This document shows, piece after piece, positions 54,213 through 64,000 of a DNA stretch of 64,000 bases. Numbering within the stretch: the stretch's first letter is position 1; every line of letters begins with the position of its first letter. The translations under genes and the position numbers were made by a program. The stretch is taken from NCBI RefSeq assembly GCF_036324505.1, contig NC_086370.1:19768290-19832289 (forward strand). The letters are read 5' to 3'. The DNA comes from Eleginops maclovinus. Taxonomy: Eukaryota; Chordata; Actinopteri; Perciformes; Eleginopidae. Below the pieces are notes generated by a model that saw only the letters and a list, made by a program, of their open reading frames with translations, did not search any database and was not told the DNA's origin.

Positions 54213-54565
54213 TAAAGGGAACATATTGTGCTCATTTTAGGTTCATATTTGTATTTAGTGCCTCTACTGGACATGTCTCCATGCTTTAATGTCCAAAAAG
54301 CTCTTTATTTTTCTCATACTGCCTGTGCTGCAGCACCTCTTTTCACCCTCTGTCTAAAAACAGAGCCCAGTCTGCTCTGACTGGTAGCTGGCGAGCGTTA
54401 GCTATGGAAGCGGGAGCATTATATAGTGACGTCACTGTGCTACCAAAGTAAAACAGAGTCCAATCGAGGCATTTCAGGCAGGGGGTTAGTGTGTGGGAGA
54501 GAAACTCCCTAAGGAGGGTACTTTGGGATTGTAGCCTTTATAGAACACACTACAGGAAAGAAGAA
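54213..54565 (+). mobile_element. MITE-like dispersed element, copy 2
   Basis: Begins AAAGGGAACATATTGTGC (54214) and continues with CATTTTAGGTTCATATTTG, GCCTCTACTGGACATGTC, TCCATGCTTTAATGTCC, CCTGTGCTGCAGCACC and CCCAGTCTGCTCTGAC, in the same order as the 42.0 kb copy. It extends further on the left than that copy and has GAGAGAAACTCCCTAAGG (54497), typical of the family's right part. The terminal inverted repeat at the right end is missing, so the copy is incomplete. Its middle differs from copy 1 (GGAAGCGGGAGCATTATATA, then GTGACGTCAC). Confidence 0.72.
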
Positions 54566-54829
54566 AACCTTTAAACTAAATCACAGATAAGGTACATCAA
54601 ATATTTCTCCTATCGCAGCAACAAATGAAGCCTAAAATATGCAGCTCTCATGATACACTACACTCGAGAATTTTCCGAGTTTGCGAAGTTCTTCATGCAC
54701 AGAGCCCAGCACAGGAAGTGTGTTCGAGGCAGCCTGACATCTCCAGGTCTGCAAACTAGATGCCAAACCAGCCAAGCGAAAAAGACACAAACACACCATT
54801 TCAAAGTTACTGAATTTCCATGTAGCCCA
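54566..54829. other. Unique sequence
   Basis: No recognised feature. Confidence 0.4.
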
Positions 54830-55130
54830 CCCTAAATCTGGGGGTTAATCGCATGAATATTTCAGCAGACATCCATTAATTTGGTTGTTATAATGCCTTA
54901 TGTATAACTTGCCTCACATAACCTCTCCTGCTGTTCCTACCATACTTTACTGCATTTCCCTCCCATATTCCAACACCCCTGGAGGAGAAATGCACTTAAA
55001 CTGGAAGAATGGGAGCTCATTGGCTATGCAGCCTGCTCCGTACATCATTGGCTATACCTACAAGAGAGTGCTCATTGTTCTCTGTATTAATGGGATGTTC
55101 CTTTTGGTTCTCTAAGGAAAACATTTTTTA
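54830..55130. promoter_or_regulatory. Candidate regulatory block
   Basis: GGGGGTTAATCGCATGAATA (54840), CATCCATTAATTTGG (54870) and GCTCATTGGCTATGCAGCC (55015), followed by GTACATCATTGGCTATACC (55042). The word CATTGGCTAT occurs twice, 29 bases apart. Two plus frames overlap without splice sites. Confidence 0.38.
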
Positions 55131-55237
55131 TGCATCATGGACACAACAGGGGAAAAATAACCTACTAAAATCAGCAAATGAACTGCGTGGAGCAAAAAGA
55201 AACTTCCATAACCAAGTTTTACAAGAACTTAATACTG

Positions 55238-55334
55238 TGTGTGTGCGCGCGTGTGTGTGTGTGTGTGAGTGTGAGTGTGAGTGTGAGTGTGAGTGTGAGT
55301 GTGAGTGTGTGTGTGAGTGTGTGTGTGTGTGTGT
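55238..55334. repeat. Compound GT/(GTGAGT)n array
   Basis: GT units with GCGCGC at 55245-55250 lead into seven or more GAGTGT hexamers (about 55267-55306) and then further GT units. It is a secondary hexamer repeat grown inside a GT microsatellite. Confidence 0.95.
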
Positions 55335-55475
55335 TCTGTGTATTACAGTAGTACTACAGCACAGAGCCAGAGGGTTCAGTGTTTGATCCTTGGCTGTAAA
55401 ATGGATTATCTGGTGGCAGGAGGGTGAAAGGATAGCAGTGTGTTAGCTTTGAAAAAAAGAGACAAGTGAGTGCGG

Positions 55476-55625
<150 letters not shown>

Positions 55626-55639
55626 CGTGCATGTGATCT

Positions 55640-56100
55640 CAGCAGAGGACAGCCCAGGGGAATGGGCGGCCCCTGAGGAAACGTGTCTTAAAAAGCTCTA
55701 TGGCTCCAGCTAATGCTCACTTTGTCACCCAAACAGGGCGGGAAAGATAATCAATAGCCTTTGATAGCTACTATTAGGGTTTTAACAAGCTTTTCCTCAC
55801 GCTGGGCTGCTCCACTGAGGAGAAACAAGCAGAGCCAAACAAGCCTTCATCATCCTGTCCCTCTCAAGCTTCCTCACCACACGCTCTATTTCACCTCCTG
55901 TTAGCGCTCAGATTCCCAAAGCTTTCATATCAGGGAACCCCAAACAGATCAACACCGAGCAGTGGCTGCACATTTGATTTGGGTCTGCAGGCTCCGGTAT
56001 ATGCATCGCTGTCTTTGTGTCGAGATGGATGAAACCAGGAAGAACAAAGCCTGTGATCAAACAAGCCATCCCTGTGTATTTACTGCTCAATCAAACGCAT
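55640..56100. promoter_or_regulatory. Candidate regulatory block
   Basis: Contains CTCCAGCTAATGCTCAC near 55703, AAGATAATCAATAGCC near 55744, GATAGCTACTATTAGGG near 55763, GTTAGCGCTCAGATTCCC near 55900 and CATTTGATTTGGGTC near 55971. Free of simple repeats between two microsatellites. Confidence 0.4.
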
Positions 56101-56177
56101 AGATATGGGTTTTATTGATCTTGGACATCCGTTTCAGTGCAGGTGTGGGGAATTTTCCATCTTAAGGAGTAATATTT

Positions 56178-56179
<2 letters not shown>

Positions 56180-56230
<51 letters not shown>

Positions 56231-56233
56231 CAC
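56180..56233. repeat. (CA)n microsatellite, about 26 units
   Basis: CA units with one CG interruption near 56224. Confidence 0.97.
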
Positions 56234-56329
56234 CTCACAATGGTTACCGGTAGGGGAGCACCTATACTAAACTAAATCTAATTTGCAGCATCTGCGTTTG
56301 TCACACCATTAGAATAATTGTTCCCTCCT

Positions 56330-56800
56330 CAGCCGTTTCCCTGCTGTTTTCTATCAATTTCCGCCCCTCAAAATCAAATGATCTGTTCATTTGAAAGCTT
56401 GCGTGGGTTTTTTTTTTATTTCCCGTTGAATCTCAAGCCACTTCTCTCAGAATTAGCCCCTCCCTAAGAACACATGACGCTAATGACCATAATTAACCCA
56501 AAATGGAACTTAAATAATTACGGACCGCGAGGATTGCTCATTCAAGAGAACCCGTAAATGAATCCTTCATTCGAGAGCCTGATCAAGGTGTATTGTGTTT
56601 TATTCCTGCTAACACTTAATCTTCATTTGCTAACAAGCTGTATCGATGGCAGCCGAGCGGCACCGCAGCCGCAGTCACCTTGACACGACGCAAACAGGTC
56701 GTAACCAAACCATTAGGTGCTGGGAGGAGGCTGATGAATAATGATTTCTACTATTTTAACAAATAGCATCGAGAGACCAAGGCCAAATATAAAACACTCG
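56330..56800. promoter_or_regulatory. Candidate regulatory block (strong)
   Basis: Dense cluster: CTCAGAATTAGCCCCTCC (56447), GACGCTAATGACCATAATTA (56475), CTTAAATAATTACGGACC (56509), GAATCCTTCATTCGAG (56561), CACTTAATCTTCATTTGC (56613), ACCATTAGGTGCTGGG (56710) and GATGAATAATGATTTC (56732). CpG words (GACCGCGAGG, GAGCGGCACCGCAGCC) are interspersed. One of the best enhancer candidates in the window. Confidence 0.5.
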
Positions 56801-57379
56801 GGTGTGTGTGTGTGTGTGTATTGTGTTACCAATACAGGAAATGCATGATCAAGGTTTTCTTAAATGTTTCCTGCAAGGTGAAAAGCTGCGTTTCTCCTCT
56901 GGTTGAAGCTCCAAACAATAACTTGAATGTCGGAGCTCTTTAACCATTTGATGTGAACAAAAACAAGATTTTTTGGGGGTTAACTTCAAACCCAACTAAC
57001 TCATGGGTTTAATTGTTGCTTGATTATGATGGGTTTTTGTAGTTTTTCTTCACAAACTATATTTGGTTTAGTCTCTTGGCATGTTGGACCACTGTTTTTA
57101 AATAAAAACGTCAATACATTTAGGAAACTGAGTATTTGTATCAAAGTTATTGACAATTATGCAGTGTAAATATCATATGGAAGTCAATTAATAAGCATTT
57201 TCTTCATCTTTTGACTCTTGATAAGGGTTTAATAAGAAACTGTTTGTATGTTATCTAAAAATGCTCTAGTCTGATTAAAATATGTGGCATTTAACCCCTT
57301 ACTTACTAAATTCAAAGCCACATGTATGGTCTTTCTAGAAGGGATTTATATTGGTGCCTTTTCCTGTAACTATAGGAAG
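56801..57379. other. Short GT run then AT-rich sequence
   Basis: GT units at 56803-56819, then unique AT-rich sequence with no recognised feature. Confidence 0.5.
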
Positions 57380-57760
57380 CTAATTCTACGTAAGCGTAAT
57401 CTTATAAAGGACCTTGCTGAAGGCATTTAAAGGGCATTGTGCCATTAATGCCACCTTCCTCCTGGTGTTATCCAGGGAGAAAGGCATGATGGGTAAGGGA
57501 AACGGTGGTGGTAATCCAGGTGGGGCTGAGGAAATTCAATAAGAGCCATTAGAGAGGTCTGGCTCATTTGAGCGTCTCATTTAACAACCTTACACAGGGT
57601 GGGACGATATTCAACACGCAGGCAACAGGCTTATTCATACTGTGCACGCAGATGCATTAGATTTCTATGTCCCCTAGCACAGAGAAGAATTACCAGAATT
57701 AAAGACGTGCATCACACATGTTTAAGAGTCTTTAGCATGTTTTCATTTTTCCTCAAACAG
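57380..57760. promoter_or_regulatory. Candidate regulatory block
   Basis: GGCATTGTGCCATTAATGCC (57433) carries two overlapping GGCATT/AATGCC mirror words. It is followed by GGTGTTATCCAGGG, GAGCCATTAGAGAGG and GACGATATTCAACACGC. Repeat-free. Confidence 0.4.
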
Positions 57761-57859
57761 CACATTTAGCTGCAGAAACTCAGAGCGTATTTTAAACACC
57801 ATGCCGCACAAGGAACCTGCTGAAAGGCTGGAGGGAAAACAGAGGCAGAGTAAATGAAA

Positions 57860-58160
57860 TCTCATCCAGCTATCTACGTTCCTGGTTTCCTCTATCTCAT
57901 CCTGCAGAGGAGGGAGGAGAGGGCGGATTTGTTATTTTTTATAGGGTTTACTGTAATGCTCAGAGGGTGAAATTATTCCTGGAGCCCCGAGTTTAATTAT
58001 TTCCTCTCGTATCAATACAGTCCACCGACGTAATTTCCGTGTTGATCTGATTAAAGAAATATTACATTCTGCCAGGGCACGGGCAAATTGACTTTGGTGG
58101 CAAGGTCTTGACAAGAACCAGACACGCAGCTTTATGCATCAGTAACGGCGTAACCATATT
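57860..58160. promoter_or_regulatory. Candidate regulatory block (strong)
   Basis: GGTGAAATTATTCCTGG (57967), CCGAGTTTAATTATTTCC (57987), CGACGTAATTTCCG (58026), GATCTGATTAAAG (58045), GGGCAAATTGACTTTGG (58081) and GCATCAGTAACGGCG (58136). Six homeodomain-like cores in 180 bases. The 60-codon minus frame is not flanked by splice sites. Confidence 0.45.
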
Positions 58161-59059
58161 ATCCATGCACTGCTTCCTTCAGTGAAAAGCAAGATGCAGG
58201 CTGTTTCCAATGAAGACAAAAGAGGAGAGGAAGGAAATTCAGGAAGGGAGAGACGGTGCAGACGTGCAGACATACACCTTCTCTGAGAATACTAAAGCCA
58301 TGTCATCGGGACCCCAGATACACCAGGAGCATCACAGCTTACATCAGTCGCTTATTCTTAAGACTTGTCGGAGATAAGCTGTACTGTACAAGTAATATAT
58401 AAACAGAACATTACCAAAGCCTCACAAGCAGGAGACCTTGTTGCTGTTTAGGAGGTGTATCATTACAGCTTGACCATCATGAAATGTACTGAAACAATGG
58501 ATCACTATTGGCCATACATCAGCCCTGATAATTACAACAAGTCTGATTGTGTTCAACATGGTCTGCTTATATTTATGCCTGCGTTTACCTCCCTTTGATG
58601 CATTCTGCTTATCTTCTTTTTATTTATTTCATAAATTAAGCCTTTTCTAGATAAGAACATCATGTGATTGCTTTATGCAGTGGCTCTTAACTTGAGACTC
58701 CAAGAAGATACAAATAATCATTCACTAGATGATTAAACAAGGACACCCAAGTGGGGTTTGACTACATGTCCCAGAGGACCTTTCACCAATCCTACGTAAA
58801 GAGGCATTAAGTTATATTTGGGAAAGGCAGTGACTTTAGCTCTGACCCTTTACACTACATTCAACAGTGGGTGCAGAGATTGGTTCTTTCTTATTGTACC
58901 ACTAATATACAAAAACCTATTGATCAACTTTAATTGTCCATTGCTTGAATAATGTCTGATATCCAATCTGTAAAATCAGCCTTAATTAGAGCAATGACCC
59001 GGACATGCTTTATCAACAGCTGTTCTACCCCGCTGTTTCAGGGAGGATTACTTCCTTGA
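58161..59059. other. Unique sequence
   Basis: No recognised feature. Confidence 0.4.
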
Positions 59060-59420
59060 CAAACTACTCGGTTACTCCGTGCATGTAGAAGAAGCTTTAA
59101 TAAATACAAATGAGTCTTGCAGTGCAGGAATGTGAGTCAGAAAAAAAACAAGAGAAAGTGCTGGGGGGAGGAAGTGGGAGATGGAGCAAAAGAGTGCAGC
59201 CATGTGCCGGGGTGTACACCTGTACCCAGAACAGGTGTTTCCCGCCCCACTTGCAGGACCCCTGATTAGAAACCGCCACGCTTGCCTTACCTCGTCAAAG
59301 GCTAGCTTATCCCCCATCAGTGCAGCTTAGGCTCTGGGTAAAATGATGGTTAATTAGGCAGCAAGAAAGCCACAGGCTGGAGGTTGATGGAGGCACCCCC
59401 TTCCTGACTCTCTGTTATAC
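59060..59420. other. Mixed sequence with a minus-strand donor-like site
   Basis: On minus, GACGAG before GTAAGG at about 59291 is donor-like, preceded by ATG (59316-59318) opening nine codons (MGDKLAFDE). An acceptor-like TTTTACCCAG lies about 43 bases upstream of the donor. All frames of that 43-base interval contain stops, so it could only be a 5'-UTR/start exon. Support is weak. GGTTAATTAGGCAGC near 59348 suggests regulatory content instead. Confidence 0.25.
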
Positions 59421-59679
59421 ACATGGATCTGTGTATACTGTACACACACACAGTCAGGACGCAGAACTGAATTAAACACTGGAGGAAGAACAGGCATAGC
59501 TGGGAAATAGTAGATCATTTATTTACTTATTTCAAGGTTTGACTGATATTTTAGGATGCCTTCAATCCATTTTTTGTTTTATTTTAGGTACAATTGTGAG
59601 AGTTTTACAAATCAGATCCAGCACTCTTGATAACGTATCGTTGTTATTATTGGAAACATGTTCTTGATTAGCCATTTCA
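59421..59679. other. AT-rich unique sequence
   Basis: No recognised feature. Confidence 0.4.
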
Positions 59680-60110
59680 AAAGAACAGCCATGGCTGCAG
59701 CGAGGTTATTAAAGAGGAAGGGATTATCAGAGCACACTGTACTTCATACTGTATAATATGTCTTTTCATGGCGCATACAGTACATAGGGAAACAATCAAA
59801 AGAAAGAGAGAGAGAGAGACGATAATTATGCGCAGCTGCAAAAGCGGGGGCCAAGATAGGGTTGCATTACCCAGCACTAAACACTTTCACCTGTGCAGCT
59901 ATGCTACCCGGCCGTAAACACTTTCACCTGGACGGAGCCTCGTTTGAAACTTGTAATCATATCTCCACCAGGGAGCCGAAGTACTGCGTAGAAATGACCC
60001 CGTGCAGGACGGGTATGAGAGAGGGAGTAATAATGAGAGGGGATTTTCAAAAAGCAACAGCTATTGGTTCAATAATCTGTGTTAACTGTTCTCAGGTTAC
60101 AACAGTGTCC
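59680..60110. promoter_or_regulatory. Candidate regulatory block with duplicated TTTCACCTG site
   Basis: The 16-mer TAAACACTTTCACCTG occurs at 59878-59893 and 59915-59930, 37 bases apart. It combines a T-box-like TTTCACCT with the E-box CACCTG that ZEB and SNAI factors bind. Nearby are GCGAGGTTATTAAAGAGG (59699), GACGATAATTATGCGC (59819), ACTTGTAATCATATC (59949) and GGGAGTAATAATGAG (60023). It lies 400 bases on the 3' side (minus strand) of the exon candidate. Confidence 0.48.
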
Positions 60111-60491
60111 TGAAAAGCAAAAGTCAATCGCGGCACAGTTTGAATACTTTTGAGCTGCCTGTATATTTTAATGATAATACTGTTAGTAAATTGTATGCTT
60201 TATTTTCTGCCTCTACCTTGCCCATCATTGTTCCAATTGTTTAATACAGGAATGGTCTTTCCCAAAGTAGCAAAAATGGCAACTAACATTAAAAAACGTT
60301 TTCATTTAGTTGCTTTATTTGGTTTAATAAATGGCACTAAATCTGGGGCTGAATACATTTAATGAAACCCAACAATTGTGGCCTACTGTATCATATCAGG
60401 ATTTAATCTTCTTGTAAATATGAGCATCCATACCAGATGCAGAATATCTGTGAACTCGTGGCAGAAGTGTTGGTAAAAGGGAAGCACTCAC

Positions 60492-60575
60492 CTGATAATA
60501 GTCCCCATAATCCATCGTTTGCTTCGCTGTGGACACTGGATATCCTCTCCAAGGAGTTGCTTGATACGCATCGTG
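60492..60575 (-). CDS. Candidate internal exon, 84 nt, gene unknown
   Basis: On the minus strand a pyrimidine-rich tract, CTGTTCTTCCCTCAG, ends at 60576, directly before the segment. The segment ends in CAG at 60492 and is followed by the strong donor GTGAGT (60486-60491). The length, 84, is a multiple of three, and all three sense frames are open. The frame in phase 0 gives 28 residues beginning HDAYQATPWRGYP and ending MDYGDYYQ, rich in tyrosine and aromatic residues. A start codon is not expected in an internal exon. I do not recognise the protein and assign no function. A small frame-preserving exon in enhancer-rich DNA would fit a developmental or neuronal gene with very long introns; this is inference. 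No second exon of the same gene was found here, so the rest would lie in neighbouring DNA or in exons too short to see. A cryptic splice pair by chance remains possible. Confidence 0.4.
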
Positions 60576-63057
<2,482 letters not shown>

Positions 63058-63125
63058 CACACACACACACACACGCACACACGCACACACGCACACACAC
63101 GCACGCACGCAACACACACGCAACA
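63058..63125. repeat. Compound CA/CACG/CAACACACG array
   Basis: CA units with repeated ACACGCAC interruptions (63074-63105), then two AACACACGC units (63110-63129). The pattern shows spreading of a CG-containing variant inside a CA array. Confidence 0.95.
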
Positions 63126-63199
63126 CACGCTTCACTGGGGACAAGCCAGCAAGAGTAATCCTGGCCTACTTTTCTGCCGGGAGCGTACTGCAGCAGCAT

Positions 63200-63510
63200 C
63201 TACACACCACTACAGAGGAGGTGCAGGAGGGGAGGATGAAGAATGAGGAGATGGAGGGAAAGTTAGGACGAGGGTGGAGGGGTGGAGGAAGATAGAGGAC
63301 ATTAGACATTGAAAAGAGGGAGGGAAAGCAAAGGCATGTCCAGAGAGGGAAGAATGTTTCAGTCTCAGTTTAGGAGGCTATTAAAGAGGACGAGTTAATG
63401 ACTGAAAGCACAAAAATTAAAGGATGTGAGAGGGAGGGAAATAAAGATCGAACACACAAGATGAAAGGTTTGAAAGAGACCAACAGAAACAGGGTTTGAG
63501 CGACTCAGTG
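63200..63510 (+). repeat. Purine-rich region
   Basis: The plus strand is rich in GA, GAGG and GGGAGGGAAA words, for example GGAGGGGAGGATGAAGAATG, GGGTGGAGGGGTGGAGG and GAGAGGGAGGGAAATAAAG. No clear period. It explains the long glutamate/lysine/glycine frames. Confidence 0.7.
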
Positions 63511-64000
63511 AATCCTAATAGAAAACAGTGCAACAGTGGAGTCTGCTGCCAAACAAGAGGAGGGGGTTCTCGCTGCTTGATTTCCAAATAAGCAAATTAG
63601 CTATAGCGCCACTTCCTCCTGCCGGGAGTTCCAGATGATGCATATTCTGAGAAGTCCCAAACTGCACTGGGGAATTATTTTTTTTACTATATTCCCCACT
63701 ATGAGGTTCACCTATGATGTTCTATAACCTTATGACCAAACAAGAATGCAAACCCCTAGAGATGAGGCCCATTAACCATGTTTTTATTACATCCAACATA
63801 TTACCTTTCTCAACAACATCTGTGCATGGCAACTATAAGGTGGTTACGGTTCGGGCACGTTGGGGTTATGGCAAATAATCTATGTAATGGTGCAAGACGA
63901 GTGTGGTTATGGTTAATAAAAGTATAATTTTCACTGAAGGACTTGGACGAGGACTTTCAGCCACACTGAGCTACACACCCGCTGCCTACAGAGCAAACTA
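63511..64000. other. Right-edge sequence, possible regulatory core
   Basis: CAAATAAGCAAATTAGCTAT (63586) next to GCCACTTCCTCCTGCCGGG and GATGATGCATATTCTG (63635) makes a small candidate core at 63560-63660. The remainder, with GGTTACGGTTCGGGC and GGTTATGGTTAATAAAAG, has no assigned feature. Confidence 0.35.

Noticed and set aside
59291..59333. 43-nt minus-strand exon starting MGDKLAFDE
   Set aside because: Acceptor- and donor-like borders exist, but every frame contains a stop, so only a start exon would work, and nothing else supports it.

Overview
This window looks like non-coding DNA from a bony fish (teleost) genome. The reasons are many very long (CA)n/(GT)n microsatellites, 3'-end fragments of non-LTR retrotransposons of the type common in fish (tails built on AATAAA plus a short repeat), two copies of a tRNA-headed SINE, and several dispersed repeats I know as teleost repeats. 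I see no bacterial or viral gene organisation, no rRNA or stand-alone tRNA, no CRISPR array and no complete protein-coding gene. Nearly all open frames in the window are chance frames in low-complexity or non-coding sequence.

The one convincing exon-like signal is at 60492-60575 on the minus strand. It is 84 nt long, with a pyrimidine-rich acceptor ending in CAG, a GTGAGT donor, and no stop in any of the three sense frames. If it is real, much of the window is intron or flank of a minus-strand gene that I cannot name. A weaker 51-nt plus-strand micro-exon candidate lies at 18321-18371.

Layout. From 1 to 19 kb the DNA is unique AT-rich sequence broken by long CA/GT arrays (the largest at 7755-7934), G- and C-runs, and candidate regulatory blocks near 6.7, 8.4, 10.2, 14.6, 17.1 and 17.6 kb. 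From 18.7 to 35 kb it holds dispersed repeats (18.7, 19.6, 24.5, 27.9, 28.9-29.3, 31.8 and 34.8 kb) between candidate blocks at 20.3-20.8, 21.7-22.0, 23.0, 26.7, 30.7, 33.1-33.7 and 34.1-34.6 kb. From 35 to 49 kb there are five plus-strand LINE tails, a purine-rich degenerate tandem array (39.36-40.13 kb), a MITE-like element (42.0 kb), the second SINE (48.8-49.1 kb) and candidate blocks at 35.7, 38.6, 40.4, 42.6 and 46.4 kb. From 49 to 64 kb candidate blocks are densest (49.5-50.2, 51.4-52.3, 54.8-55.1, 55.6-56.8, 57.4-58.2, 59.7-60.1 kb), followed by the exon candidate and a microsatellite-rich right end.

How the candidate regulatory blocks were chosen: these are stretches of 150-800 bases with mixed composition, free of simple repeats, rich in TAAT/ATTA homeodomain cores mixed with GC-rich motifs, paired sites and short palindromes. 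Conservation could not be measured, so each block is an inference. Together they suggest the regulatory landscape of a developmental gene: long introns or a gene desert with many enhancers and few exons.
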